Positions 10,983 to 23,595 of a stretch of 64,000 bases of DNA are shown here, piece after piece (positions within the stretch are counted from its first letter, which is position 1; each line of letters starts with the position of its first letter). A program made the position numbers and the translations under genes. The stretch comes from Atherinomorus stipes (Eukaryota; Chordata; Actinopteri; Atheriniformes; Atherinidae): the NCBI GenBank assembly GCA_023101725.1, contig JALJCO010010507.1, positions 1-64,000 of the forward strand, given 5' to 3'. The notes under the pieces were generated by a model. The model was not told the origin of the DNA and did no database searches. It saw nothing but the letters and a program-made list of their open reading frames with translations.

Positions 10983-11735
10983 TGAACAACATGAAAGCAT
11001 GGATCCATCCTGCCTTGTATCAACGGCTCAGGTTGGTGGTGGTGGTGTAATGGTGTGGGAGATATTTTCTTGGCACACTTTGGGCCCCTTAGTACCAACG
11101 TGGCAGTTTAACCACGACAGCCTACCTGAGTATTGGTGCTGACCATGTCCATCCCTTTATGACCACAGTGTAGCATCTTCTGATGGCTACTTCCAGCAGG
11201 ATAATGCACCATGTCATAAAGCAGGAATCATCTCAGACTGTTTTTTGAACATGACAATGAGTTCATTGTACTCAAATGGCCTCCACAGTCACCAGATCTC
11301 AATCCAACAGAGCACCTTCGGGATGTGGTGGAACGGGAGATTCTCATCATGGATGTTCAACCGACAAATCTGCAGCAACTGCGTGATGCTGTCATGTCAA
11401 TATGGAGCAACATCTCTGAGGAATGTTTCCAGTACCTTGTTGAATCTATGCCACAAAGGACTAAGGCAGTTCTGAAAGCAAAAGGGGTCCAACCCGGTAC
11501 TAGTGGTACCTAATAAAGTGAGTGCATACATATTACTGTATACTGTACAATTTTGATTGCGCTTTTTGTCTTTTTTTTCCTTATAAGAGGAAAAGGGGGA
11601 AAACAGGAAAAAAATAAGCTATCTGATCAACTTCAAATGTTTGTGCTGTTTTTTGCAATTTGATTTGTCTTTTTTTTCTCTCTCTCCTCTTTTTTTATTG
11701 ACAAATATGATTTTCTAATGTAAGTGGGGTAGGTA

Positions 11736-12019
11736 CAGATGCAGGCATGAAAAAGTTCCACCTTTTTCTGCCAGAAGTGGTGCAGTAATAATGCACTATT
11801 ACTGCACTATCACTGGCTGAATGATTTGTCCCGCGAATACGTCATCACGTGTCCAAACTTGGCATGTGGAAACATCCTTGTTCCGGGCGTTCATTTATGC
11901 TCTGAAATCGTTTCCCTTGGGCACACAGGCGTTTCTCTGTGCAATTGAATTTGCAGACAAGTTGCTGGTAAGTGGCTGGCAGTCGGCAGAAAGAGGGAAG
12001 TTTTTCATGCCCGCATCTG
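11736..12019. mobile_element. short TA-flanked MITE
   Basis: The ends CAGATGCAGGCATGAAAAA and its inverted match are flanked by TA (11734-11735 and 12020-12021). The inverted repeats extend about 35 bp with some mismatches. It has no coding capacity and is probably a Tc1/mariner-derived MITE. Confidence 0.65.
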
Positions 12020-12109
12020 TATCATATATGCTCAGCATCTGCTTCAACCTACACACGTTTGGCCAACTGAGAGATTCTTTTTTCTTTTTTCCTTTGCCAA
12101 AATAAACCA

Positions 12110-12147
12110 CTCATTCATTCATTCATTCATTTATGCATTCATTCATA
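12110..12147 (+). repeat. (ATTC)n microsatellite
   Basis: About nine imperfect tandem copies of the tetranucleotide. Confidence 0.9.
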
Positions 12148-14989
12148 TGAGTCTTCAAGAGTTGAAGAGTCAAGATTTTCTTGTTAGTAAGACATGCATT
12201 AGTCAGGGGTTGAGGAAGATCAGGAAAACAAAAGTTAAAACAAATTCAAATCTATTTGCACTCATCCATACTTTAATACAATATGAGTTTTCAATATCCA
12301 TAATATACATATAAGGTTCATTAGATTAGAAGATGCAGGAGCCCCCAAATGGCTAAGTTCGCTCCTGGGTTTCAGTGTCAAATCCTTTTATGGCATTCTT
12401 ATGGCACATTTGTTGATCTCGTCTTCATCGTGTCTAGACTGCCGTGTGTGGATGAAGCTTAACCGGGGAAAACAATGCTGCCTGTTTGTTAGCTATGAAT
12501 GTGTCCTATCCTTATAACAGGAACAATTGGTTTGTGTGCATTTAGAGATGAGATACATTGTTCAACACAGACAAACACACAGTTGTGCCAATTCTCCTTT
12601 TGTGCAACATTTAACTAATCTTCTATACTGTTATACACAGTCTGAATAGAAACACAGCATAAATCTAGGTGGAGATGTGGTATGAACTAAATTCTGCTGC
12701 AGTCTTCAAAAATAAATCCCTGATGAATGAGCATCCTGACCTGGTAGAGGTAAAAAACGCACACTCAGACCACCACCTTAGCCAGAAAATAAATCTTCCA
12801 AATTCAAATGGAAACAAAACATTGTTAAATGAGCAAAAGCACTACTTACTTAAAGATCTCCTTCCACTGAAAACCAATTTAACTAGCGCCTTTTGAAATA
12901 AGGAGGGTCACCCCTAGTTACATACACATGCTGCGCTTGCAAGTGGTGCGTCACCTCCACTGGCTGTGTTTCCTATTCATAGCAACAATACAGAGAAGGG
13001 AGCGAATCAGGAAAAGCCTTTCACTTCCACGTCACATCAAAAAGGGCGTCGCCCACGTGGGTTTATACCCACCCACGGGAAGGCAGGTAACCCTCCCCTC
13101 CGCGCTAGAAGTGAAGACGCCGTGACTGTAGCTGCGGAGTTGAGAAGCTAAGTTAGCTAACTGTTTGCTAGTATGGCGGAACAAACTCGTTCGTGTGCTC
13201 TGTTATACACACAGAGCGGGGGGAGGAGGTTCCTTCATACATTCATGGGAGGGAGCCAATCAGAGACGCCTCATTTTTTGCATCACAGATATTCATGAGA
13301 AGGACCGGAAAAGCCTGTCGTTGGACCACAAGCCACTCTTCTAGCATACAAATACAGCTGGAAACAAAGCGGCCAGAAGGTTTTTTTAAACAGAAACGAC
13401 GCATAATGGATTCAATAATAATGGCGAACACAGCAATATTAATGAAATGACGATGGAAGCAAATCTTTAAGAACTTTCTTTTTAATTAATTTATTATAGT
13501 GTACAAAAATAGACCAGAATTGCATTGCTTCCAAACTTCAGTCATTATTATCCACCACTCAATCAGCTAATAAATTATTTATTTATCAGGCTTCATCTTC
13601 CCCAACTATCTGTTGTCAGCAACTAAAACTGTGTGACAGTATTCTATGTGCATGAATCATTCATTTCAACACAGATTATAGCAACACTTTTTTGTTTTTC
13701 TCTTCCAGTAATGTTAATTACTTATACTTTGCTTTCTATATTGCTTTATTGATTAAATAAAAGAAAAGAGAGCGAAAGCCACTTACATATTAATTAAGGG
13801 CAGGATTTGGCAAAAGGACTTGACAGTGTATGACAGGACTAAAAAATCACAGACCTACAAAATAATAACATTTTACTCAATAAAAATATGAAAACTCTTG
13901 GAGCAACTAAAAAAACTTGAAATGCAATTCAAGTTTTTTTGTTTGTTTGTTTTTTAAGACTGAAAACACGAAATCTGGAAGAGCAGTGAAAGAAAGACAG
14001 ATAAAGGAAGATAATTAACATAAGCTTTAGGTACATTTCATACCTGCTTGCAATTTTCTGTGGAGAAATACAGCATATGAGAAATGGCAGGTGGACAAAA
14101 AGACCAACTATTCATATTGATTAAGGACAAGAATAAGGGAAATGATCAGGTTGTGCTCCAGCTGTTAGTGAATAAATCTACAGCAGTTAAGTCTTTAGAA
14201 CCATGACAGAGCATGATGATGAACTTTGGAAATCTGTGTATGTAGAAAAACGATTTGCTGTCAGTGTTTCCGGCAGCAACTTTGTACCTAGCGTCTGATC
14301 GAAGAATCTGAGACTGGGAGACTCGGGGGAATTTGGATGTGCAAAAATGGGGGTTGCTTGATGGACAGTGGAAGCTGAGCAAGCGGAGCTCTTGCAAGTT
14401 TCCTCAATATTGCTGTGTCAAATGTAATTTCCCTTTCCATGTCTTACCCCAGCTTTACACCGGGTCCTTGAACACAGCGCCACGCAGCGCAATGGCTTTG
14501 CTCCGACCTCCGCGGGGCGAGCATTTACACCGTGCTCTGAGTGCCTGTGAGTGCAGCAGCTGTTACTAGATCCATGACATCACAGAATCATGGGAGGGAC
14601 TGCAAGATCGCCTGTGATTCTCATCCAAACGGTTAATTTTGTCCACGTTTGTGTGCCATGGTTTCTTATTTTACTGAAATCTTGTGGACACGGAGATGAT
14701 GTCATATTCAGATAGTTCAGCAGTTGAAAATCTGCATGTTGGTTTTTGTTCAGGAAGTTACTGGATGTTGTATTCTGAATCCCAGGTCTGACTTCCTCTC
14801 TGGTCCGATCTGAACTACTCAAATTTATGCGGTGTCCGTGCATGCTCCGTCAAAAATAGAGCTGGCGCGTATCTTTAGTGCAGCAGATGCCGGAGCGACG
14901 AAGGACCGCTTACGCACTGCGTCGTGCTTGATATATTTCATATCATTGACTACAACAGGTGCGATCCGGTGCGTGTGGCGTGCAACTGT
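12148..14989. other. unassigned DNA
   Basis: No family was recognised. The several 60-90 residue open frames are unsupported. GC-richer patches at 13030-13150 and 14450-14560 could be decayed elements. Confidence 0.3.
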
Positions 14990-15200
14990 GTGTTGAGACT
15001 TCTAACACAATGAAACTGCAATCATGTCCACTAGAATATTCTTTTTCAGCCATCATTTATCACATCAGTGATACAGCGACTGTTACGACAGACAGCTGCG
15101 GCTCAGTTATATGAGGACGTCTCCAGTCATCAGATCTCCTCCAGCTGCTTCCAAAGATGCATCCTTTCCTCCATCATCATCCTTATAAACGGGAACTATT
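14990..15200 (+). repeat. dispersed repeat, copy 1 of 2
   Basis: The segment beginning GTGTTGAGACTTCTAA and containing GCTGCTTCCAAAGATG is similar to 42726-42920 on the same strand. Only the outer blocks are strongly conserved. No termini or open frame identify its class. Confidence 0.6.
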
Positions 15201-16141
15201 TTAAACTCGACTGGAACCATGTAAGTTGTTATCTTCTCATTTTTTAAAGGCTAATTATTTACCGCAGCTAGCCATTAGCCGCGAGCTAACGCAGGGAACG
15301 AGTGCTTCATCTCTGTCACGCCTGGCTCTATGTCATACCGGTGCAGCTCCTTCACAGTTGTGGGTCTGCTTGTTCTGTTTTGGGTCGCTCCTTACAGTTC
15401 TGGTTCCCTCGGTGTGGTCTTGCAGGCTTTTGGCTGAACCAGTGGACCTGCGGCTGGGAGACGGACTGTAGGCAGCTGGCTACAGTTCTCCTCCAGTTCT
15501 AGCTTATAAAATGTGATTTCCCCAAATTCCTCAGCATTATCCCACTTTTCTGAACTGGCTGATGATCCCAGCACATAAACCAGTTCCAATCTAGCTGTTC
15601 TGGAGCATCTTTCATGTTTTCCACCGCTTAGATTATACATGTAACTTAATGGGTGGACCGCAACTCTGTATGTCACTGACGACCCAACATGGCGGCTAGG
15701 TTCATGACTGAAAAGCTGTTAGCATTTAGCTATTAGCATTACCTAAACATCGGATATTTATGTAAATACACGTCTGATTAACTTCTAGTTACTTGCGATG
15801 TAGTTACTTGATAGTTAAAAGTGGATCCAGAATCCTGGATTTTTCATCAGGCGCAGTTTGCTGATCTGTTATTTATCCTTTTGTGAAGTTTTATATCTTA
15901 GGTTTATATAATGAAAGATGGAGCATCAATAGGTATGTTTGTGGGGTTGCCATGGTTTTTACTGTTTGCATGTGTGCACGAATGTTATTGTGATGTTAGG
16001 TCATTGTTATTTCTGAGGAAATGAACCACATCCAGCAGACAGATCAGACAGTGAGGAGATCAGACAGAAAATATTACCTATAAAATATTGTTCTCCAGTC
16101 TAAAATCGTGAGTCTGAGTCTGAAGTAAAAAGACATGCCAT
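15201..16141. other. unassigned DNA
   Basis: No gene or repeat was recognised. The open frames at 15226-15502 (+) and 15392-15676 (-) overlap each other and show no motif. Confidence 0.3.
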
Positions 16142-16145
16142 TTAA

Positions 16146-16624
16146 AGTTAAGGTAGGGGATACTGGAAAAACGTTTCCAGCAAGTTATATTTTGAAAAAA
16201 AAAAAGGAAAATCCTCCCGAAGCCACGCCTCGGAACATGCACCCCGTTGGCTCGCAAGCCAGGTTGCCAAAGACATAAAAACCAGCCGAGCGGCTAGCTT
16301 GTTAGCCAGTAAACAGCTGATGAACAGCATTTCTAAAAGTATGAATTTGCTCACCTCCAACTCCTTCTGCGGTGGAAAAGGTCCACACTGCAAACCTCAA
16401 CGCCCCCACCACTTCATCCACATCTGTTTTCTCCTTTTCGGTGCATTTTCAGAGCAAACAGCTGCACAGAAAACAGCAGCAAGCAGTCTGTCGCCATGTT
16501 TGTTTACACTGTGAAACGTTCAGAGAGCGGTGCGAGCACAGGGGGGTGGGGGAGGTGGGGAGAGGGAGAGATAAACAGCCGTTGAGTTTGATGGACATGT
16601 CATTCAATCACTTAGAACGGACCT
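16146..16624. mobile_element. probable TTAA MITE
   Basis: TTAA lies on both sides (16142-16145 and 16625-16628). The right end, read inward, is AGGTCCGTTC. The left end, AGTTAAGGTAGGGG, matches only its first bases, so the inverted repeat is short or eroded. The interior has no coding potential. Confidence 0.4.
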
Positions 16625-16628
16625 TTAA

Positions 16629-16998
16629 CGATTAGATGGGATTTTTTCAGTCCTGTTCATTCCACAGGCGACTAAATATTTTTATTTTTGTGTCAGACCA
16701 TTTAATTAATTCGCTGCAGTTGGAATGTTTGTTTTTTTTGTTTGTTTGTTTAGTGATGTTATCCCCATTAGCACAGCAAGCTGTCGCTATTTTCTCTGGG
16801 GTCAAAAAATACATAAAAAATACACATGCATTCACGTGATCAAGCCATGTTAACAATTTTCTACAAGTGTCCACTTTCAAAGAGTTTTATTTTAAAGAAA
16901 ATGTTCAAATGCCAAATAAAATTTTGGGGTTTTAATTCCTGTGCTATTTTGTCTGGTAATGTCTTCCATGCATGCATGCTCTGCATGTAAACATTCTC
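16629..16998. other. unassigned DNA
   Basis: Short AT-rich spacer between two TTAA elements. The minus-strand frame at 16647-16880 has no motif. Confidence 0.3.
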
Positions 16999-17002
16999 TT
17001 AA

Positions 17003-17702
17003 AGGTGCCATGACATAAATTCTTTTTGGGGTTTTGGGTGTATAATATAATCTGTTGTACACTGATGAGGCCATGTGAATGTCAGGTGAGAATAAAGTTC
17101 CTGTTTATGGTCTGTCAGCTTTGCCCCGCTAGAAACAGGAATCAGAAGAGGCTACATCTACGAATTACGCTCCAATAACAGCACTATCAAGTAAACAGCG
17201 CCCCCCCCCCCCCCCTCCCCCCTACGGTTTGCCCGTCCGCTCCCCCCCCCCCCCCCCGCGATAGTTCGTGTGGGTAGTAGTCTCTGTGCAGTGGCTGGAT
17301 TTTCAAAAAAGGTAAAAGAAAACTTCTGCAGCAACATGAGGGAGGGGGCCACAACGCATTCGAGTTATTTTCTAATGCTGCTTGTCTGATAAACGTAGCT
17401 CACACTGTCTGAACTGCCCATGTTGCTGCAGTTAGCCTTTAGCAAACTCCGACCGCAGCTTGACCTAGATTCTCCAAATAAGGTCATAGCCAAGTAAGGT
17501 GTAGCCAATCAAAATGAAGTCAACGTGGTCTCCGGGTAAAGCTCCATATCATCACCGGACCCAACTGTATTACTGAGGAAGTGAGGTCTGGCGTTTCAAA
17601 ACAATACTCCGCTGTAAAAAATGCCGTTTTTCTTTGGAGTATTTACATATGCAGTAATGCCAACAACATAAACTAGTTTTTAACTGCTATGTCATCACTC
17701 CT
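17003..17702 (-). mobile_element. TTAA MITE family Y, copy 1
   Basis: TTAA flanks both ends (16999-17002 and 17703-17706). The termini AGGTGCCATGACATA and AGGAGTGATGACATAGC are imperfect inverted repeats. The family recurs on the opposite strand at 31438-31663 (internally deleted) and 59264-60009. Poly-C tracts at 17201-17215 and 17242-17257 lie mid-element, and the 59.7-kb copy has a poly-G tract. No open frame resembles a transposase. Confidence 0.75.
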
Positions 17703-17706
17703 TTAA

Positions 17707-20559
17707 CACTATCTGTTCTTGCTTTTGGTAAAATTAATTTCCCTGCTGTTGCATGTGTGGTATGAAAACTTTGTTCATCATTACTAAATAAGAGGTTCTG
17801 GAAGAGGATTTTAAGCTACTTCGCTGTAAAAAAAAAATTTTAGGAAAGATGATAGTGAATAGAATAGTCTGTCTTTTGCTGCTAACCACTGAAAGCAACT
17901 CATCATAGAGTGTAAAGGAGATTTTAAGCAATATAGTGAAAAATGCTCCTGGAAAACATCATCCTCCCTGTAGTGTATTGAGAAGATACTCTTACAGTGA
18001 AGTGCCCCACATCAGTATATTACACTCCCTACCTTTTAGTGTGAATCCAAGTCCCAGACTTAACCCATTATCTCTATGTTCTGATTCAAAAAGGTTGGAA
18101 AAAATTAAGACAATAATCTGCCAACAATGTCGCCATTTAAACCACCATTGTTATTTTTCTGATCTCAGTTTCTTCATTCATCAAAGCTGCACTCAGGCAT
18201 TTTAGTGAAGGAAGATCAGTACCACTTGATCAGTGCTGCTGCACATCATCAGACTTCTGCTGAAGCACAAGATGTATGCAGCATCTGAGTAAAGGCATGT
18301 CTCCGTCAGCTGGTGCTTAGAGAAGAGTGATGCACACTGTGCCACTTAAGCCATTTAGCAGCTACCTTGAAAGACACATCATACATTCATCAACTGGCTC
18401 ATGAGCGACACGCTCAGAAGTGGTAGCAGCCAGCTGCACAGCATATCCCTCGAGGCCACAGAAGCACCTCGAGGCCACAGAAGGACACACCGCTTTTGTT
18501 TACTCCTGAAGAGTTTTACCCAAATTTCGCTAGCATGCATGAACATTGTGTCCTCTGTGTGTCAGATGGAGCTACAGGGGTGCACTGAAGGCACACTGGA
18601 TTTGCACGTGCTCATATTTTGTTTGTAGAATCAATTTAGTCCCAGAAATGGTTTCAACATGAATTTGGCATTGGTTTTGTTTTTGAACATGAGTTTCTGT
18701 CTCAGACAGCAGACTTTTAGTTCGTGACTGAGCTAAACAATAAGGAGTTTCAGTTGATAGCAGGCCAGTGTATTCGTGATCACAGCTTGGTTGTTGACAA
18801 TTTGAACCAATTGTCTCTAAAATGAGGGTGACTCTTTGGATTTGGGGGTAAAATGATCAGATGTCCAAACAATTCCACTTACATAGAGCACTTTATAACT
18901 GGTGATCTGGTCATAAAGGGAAGAAAGCTGAAAAAACAATACAGACTCAGGAGAATAAACACCCTTTTAGTTCATTCAATAGGCCTAATGATTCCTTTGC
19001 AAAGTGTTGGCATGTTCTTTTGTTTCTCTATATGTGGCTGTTTAGCAGTTTCATTTGTGTGGTACATTTACAAAATGTTTCAAAGTTCTTTCACATAAAA
19101 CATTAAAATCATTACAGTAAGATGCATACGATTTTTATGTAAAAACTACATGACAGGACATAAACAAATCCATGTTGAGACAATCAGAAGAGAGCGCAAA
19201 CATAAAAATTTATCTCCAGTCAATGACAGTGTTAAGGGCGTAGCGCTCTGTGGGGATGAACTCTTGACTGGAGACTCTTGACACCAGATTCACTCGAATT
19301 CTCGGGGGAAAAAAAGGTGGACGCTAGGGATGGGCAATATGGACTAAAAAAAATGTATCACAATAATTTCTGTTTTTTATCACGGTAACCATAATTAACA
19401 ATAAAAACATAAGCCTAATTTTTTGTATTATAAAGCTATCATTACATTCTGTCTTGAGAGTCCTAAAATAATATTAGAAGCGACATCAATTAATATCAAA
19501 CTACATCAATTAAGTTCAAGTAGTACACCTGCACTGCAAAACAAGTCTCATTTTTATTGTGAGATGACAAATCATTACTGTGACGAGCACAAACGATAAA
19601 AGTGGATGCAGCGAAGAAAAGGAAGCACTCTGCAATGAAAAGAGCTTTAGATAGTGCACGTTCCAAAACCATGGTTACGCACTTTGAGCTTTGAATGAGA
19701 GGCTTGGCATGAAGCGCGATGCGGTGCTGTGCGGTGTCTGTACCAGATGTGCTCGGGTTACCAGATTAGCTTGGGGTCCTGCGCTTGGCAATAATGTCAC
19801 GCTACCACAGCTACTACGCTACAGCAGCTGAACTTGGGTGGAAGGAGATGGCGGGAATTTGATGTGATGTCTGTAATATTTTAGGGTTTTTCATAAATAC
19901 AGAAAGCCAATCTGGGTTGGCGACATCAGCCATTTTTATTTATCCTTCCACCCTAATATCCCACTCTTCCTTATAGCCATAGTCATCTCTCAGTAGTGTG
20001 CACCCTCTTCTGTCAATGGTGTTGTAACAATAAGGGGCATCAGGAATATCTAGCGCTGCAACAATGTCTACTGCACTTTTTGTTGTCTACAGTGTACATG
20101 TTCTGTATTTGTGCTGTAATTTAAAAAAAAACTGCACTAGGAGCCCATTTCACAGGAGTCAGATGCACAAAGTTATCACAGCTCATCACAGTTTTCTTCA
20201 TTTCCATTTGTCTTGTGTTTATGGTGTGTGTCTGGCATTATTACTTTGGCTCTCAGGACATTTAGAGGTGATACAGCTGTTGTACTGTACTGTACGTCCC
20301 TTATGAAAATTAAAATACTATTCCTTATAAAACTCGTCCATGTTTCCAACAAAAATCTCCCATGAAAACCACTTCTGTAATTTGCCTGGACATTCTGCCA
20401 ACTTTAAACCAGTTATATAGTGTGACGGCATCGGCAGGCGCAGGGCCCGAGCCGATGTGATAACCTGAGCACATCTGCTACTGACAGCGGCCATTAGCCT
20501 GAGGGGAGGGGCTCTCAGTTTGAATAGTGTTTACAAACATAAATGGAGAAAAACTCCAT
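17707..20559. other. unassigned DNA with minor repeats
   Basis: No gene was recognised. A 19-bp unit containing CCTCGAGGCCACAGAAG is tandemly doubled at 18448-18485. From 19317, GCTAGGGATGGGCAATATGG resembles the left end of hAT-like remnants, but no matching right end was found. Confidence 0.3.
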
Positions 20560-22022
20560 ACTACTTTAAAATAACTAATAAAAACAACTGAATTTAGCCA
20601 CAAAGATGACATTAATGCTAACATGCTAAATGTTATGGATTCTATTGTTCCCACAAAGGTGATGGTTATCTCTCCATGGAGAAATTCCACACTATTTAAA
20701 AATGGGAAAAAAAATCTCAGAAAGCTGAGTGCAGATGGAGAAAAACAAATTCGCACATTCATTATGACGTCTATTAAGAGAAACTTCACTCTTGTAATTT
20801 TAAGCTGAGGAATGCAAGGAAGTTGTATTTTTCAGACACCATCACTAAAAACAATCATAGTGCTCCAGCCTTATGTGCTACAGTCAACAGGCTAACAAAA
20901 CCCCCTGTGTTAGCAACTGAACTTTTTGCCATCAAAGCCTGTAATGACTTTGCCAAATTCTTCACAGACAAAATCCAAAACATTAGACAAGTTGGTTCAT
21001 TAACAGCAGGTTCAGGTGATGTACTGTGTCCACCGAGTCTAAACACCATGACACAGTTTATCCCATTAACAACAAAGATCTGGAGGACATTTTACGATGT
21101 CGGGACATCCTGCCCACTGGTTTTCTCCAAAAGGTCTCAAAGATTTTGGAGTCAGATCTGCTACAGACTGTGAACTCGTCTTTAATGATGGGTGTTTTCC
21201 CAGAGCCGCTGAAAACAGCTGTAATTAAACTTCTGCTAAACAGCGACAATCTGGACAAGACACAGATAAACAGCTACAGGCGGATCTCCAATCTTCCATT
21301 TTTAAGTAAGATCATTGAAAAAACTGTTTTTTCATCAGATAAATAACCTTTTAAGGCAAAACAATTGCAATGATGTCTTCCAGTCAGGTTTTAGACAGCA
21401 CCACCGCACTGAGGAGATTAATGACTGGAAGTGCCGAAACTCTCTTTAGCTGAACAAAAACAAGACTGAGGTGATTTGGAGCCAAAGAGAAACAACTGCA
21501 GATCACCATAGAGCTTCAGTCTAGACACCAACCTGGGCAGAAATCTGGGTGAAGTGATGGACTCAGACCTAAACTTTGAAAATCACATTAAGGCAATCAC
21601 TAAATCTGCCAACTATCACCTGAAGAACATCTCAAGGAAAAAAGATCTAATGTCTCAGCAAAATCTGGAAAAACTAGTCCATGCGTTCATCTTTAGTCGG
21701 CTTGTTTATTGTAAAGCTTGTTACATACTCAGCGAGAAGCAAGAACTTTGTCTGGAACAAACTCCCAGAAAGCCTCAGATCAGCTGAAACACTCTAAAAT
21801 TAAAATCCAGGTTAAAGACCCACCTGTTCTCAGCTGCATTTACCTCTTCTAAGACTTTTAATGTTCTCTCTTTGGTGTTTAATTCTAAATCATGCTTCAA
21901 TTCTTTTTACAACACTTTCTTTTCTTCTGAACCCCCGCTGTAATGCTTCTAATGTTTCATGTAAAGCACTTTGAATTGTCATGTACATAAATGTCCTATA
22001 CAAAATAAACTTGCTTTGCCTT
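20560..22022 (+). pseudogene. L2-type LINE reverse transcriptase, degenerate
   Basis: Conceptual fragments follow LINE order. A pre-RT segment (NVMDSIVPTK, near 20630) is followed by YFSDTITKNN-like sequence at 20823. RT motifs include LPTGFLQKVSKILESD (near 21110) and INSYRRISNLPFLSKIIEK (near 21270). A deletion then joins to the C-terminal SDLNFENHIKAITKSANYH and EKLVHAFIFSRLVYC (near 21560-21720). The end resembles a short LINE 3' tail (AAATAAACTTGCTTTGCC near 22010). Frames change several times and most of the RT palm is missing. It is 5'-truncated and inactive. Confidence 0.8.
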
Positions 22023-22365
22023 TGTGAGGAGGTTGAAAGGCAACCTCCTCACCTATTGAGTTTTGTTTGTTATTTTGGCCTTTGCCCATGCTGAAGTCAT
22101 TTTTCACTCTGTCTAGACTCTTGTATTCCCATGATGTGCCGTAGATAAAACACATATTGGTAAATCTTAGTAATGTCTCTGTGGCTGCTTGACACCTGAG
22201 AAGATGAATCACCTTCACATTGTGGCTTGACAACCCCCCCCATCCCATGATAGAGCGTAGCACTGGTATTTGAAGAAAGCTAAAAATATACCAAACTAAT
22301 TGAAAATTGGCAGATTTTTGTGAAAAGTTGTGATTCTCATTGGTGTCCAGCTTTTGAAACAGAAA

Positions 22366-22422
22366 CAGTCGTCCTCAAATTTATTCATATCCTTTCATTT
22401 TACAAAAGGCTAAATTGATAAT
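22366..22422 (+). mobile_element. Tc1-type left end, cut by Harbinger insertion
   Basis: CAGTCGTCCTCAAATTTATT matches the terminus of the complete TA-flanked MITE at 53020-53545. The sequence is interrupted at 22423 by the Harbinger element and probably resumes at 24044, where a Tc1 transposase C-terminus follows. Confidence 0.55.
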
Positions 22423-23037
22423 GGCCGCGTTTCCCAGATTAGTTAAGACACTCTTAACGCTGAGGTCCTCCTTAAGTCACTTCTTAAAGGTGCCTTGTTT
22501 GGACGTTGCGTTTCCCAGATGCGCTCTTAACTCAGGAGCTTCTTTATTTTCGGGAGCGGCCAGACCCACTCTTTCGAACCTTCTTTAACGTTCCGCCCTG
22601 CTAAGGGAACAACAGGCCCATCTACTGGTCACTTTTGGAAACGACACTATTTCCCGTGAAAAAAAAGTAGAAAATGGAAATTATTAAAAATGGACCTATT
22701 CACGGATCAGTTGTTGTATTGAGTCATGTTTTCTCACTCATGTCATAATGTCAATCATCTATGATGGAAGAAAACTGTAGTTACCGAGTGAATGACAGAA
22801 AATATTGTGGTTAAGTTTAATCATTATGGCAAGATAGGCCTCCCTATAGCTTACGTTAGATAAAGCTGTGGGTATCAACCACAGAAACAAAAACATTGCG
22901 GTAGGAATTGTACGCAAATTATACGCAATCTATGAGGACTCACGTCATATTTACGCATTTGTCAGCTGTTCATGATGAGATGCACCTGCTTCGCTCAATA
23001 AAAGCATGGCCATTTACGCATACCCGTATCAGACATC

Positions 23038-23400
23038 ATGGCTGCTTTACAGCAAATTTTGGTAGCAAACCAACAGCGTCGCCGTAGACGGAGTGACACT
23101 GTGTATGTACATGCTTTCATGCGCCAGCATTTCAGTCCTCTAGATGTGCTGTCATCGCGCTATTCAGATGCGTTACAGGCTACCGCGCGACGAAATCGAG
23201 CGGATCATTCAAATAGTTGCTCCACACATCAGGAGGCCCACAAGGTGCAACTTTGCTCTGAGCCCAGAGGTGCAGTGCCTGGCTGCGTTGCGTTTCTACG
23301 CGGTGGGGAGCTTTCTGGAGGTAGTGGGGGATGGAACCGGACTCAGCAAGGCGCGTCAGTCGCGCACACTGCAAGGGCTGGATGGGGACATTTTCAGCGC
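23038..23400 (+). pseudogene. HARBI1-like transposase N-terminal fragment
   Basis: The first frame (23038 on) reads MAALQQILVANQQRRRRR. After a frameshift near 23170 the frame continues RYRLPRDEIERIIQIVAPHI and SPEVQCLAALRFYAVGSFLE, then VGDGTGLSKARQSR. These are typical of the N-terminal half of PIF/Harbinger transposases, including the basic helix-rich segment. The DDE catalytic half is missing, lost at the junction with the opposing Myb-like gene. Confidence 0.85.
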
Positions 23401-23595
23401 TATTGATTGCCATGCCCTGGCCTTTGCTTCTATGTCTTTTTTCCCCTTTGTCCCTCCAAAGAGAATGCTTTTTTTACCTGCCACTTCTTCAATCAGAATC
23501 GCCATCTCCTCTGGCGTGAAGGCCGGAGAGCGCTTCATCCTCTTGGTGGGGTTCCCTTCAGCCATTACGTCAACAAATAGTGTCAGAATGACCAT
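23401..23595 (-). pseudogene. Harbinger Myb/SANT-like protein, N-terminal fragment
   Basis: Minus-strand reading gives MAEGNPTKRMKRSPAFTPEE then MAILIEEVAGKKSILFGG. This matches the start of the Myb/SANT-like DNA-binding protein encoded beside Harbinger transposases, which helps target the transposase to element ends. It is cut off after about 60 residues at the deletion junction and cannot supply a complete domain. Confidence 0.75.

Larger units (their letters stand above)
8798..11513 (+). pseudogene. Tc1-type transposase, interrupted pseudogene
   Basis: The N-terminal part (8798-9070) encodes a helix-turn-helix segment including ISETADQLGFSCTTISRVY, then meets a TAG at about 9068. Further pieces in other frames include the RRPHRVPLLSAKN linker. 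The C-terminal part after the solo LTR contains FQQDNAPCH (second Asp) near 11200 and DLNPTEHLRDVVE (catalytic Glu) near 11300, ending in KAVLKAKGVQPGT. Stops, frameshifts and the LTR insertion make it nonfunctional. Confidence 0.85.
8653..11527 (+). mobile_element. Tc1/mariner-type transposon B, split by a solo LTR
   Basis: The left end carries GGCCACTTTATCAGGTACAC and the right end carries ACCTAATAAAGTGAGTG, both near TA. The same family starts at 63040 and is present as a deleted fragment at 60925-61515. The transposase region is cut at 9297 by an 1,685-bp insertion that ends at 10982. Without it the element would be about 1.2 kb, typical for Tc1. Confidence 0.85.

Noticed and set aside
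19317..19430. hAT-like left end GCTAGGGATGGGCAATATGG
   Set aside because: No matching right end or 8-bp duplication was found, so it is mentioned only within the unassigned stretch.
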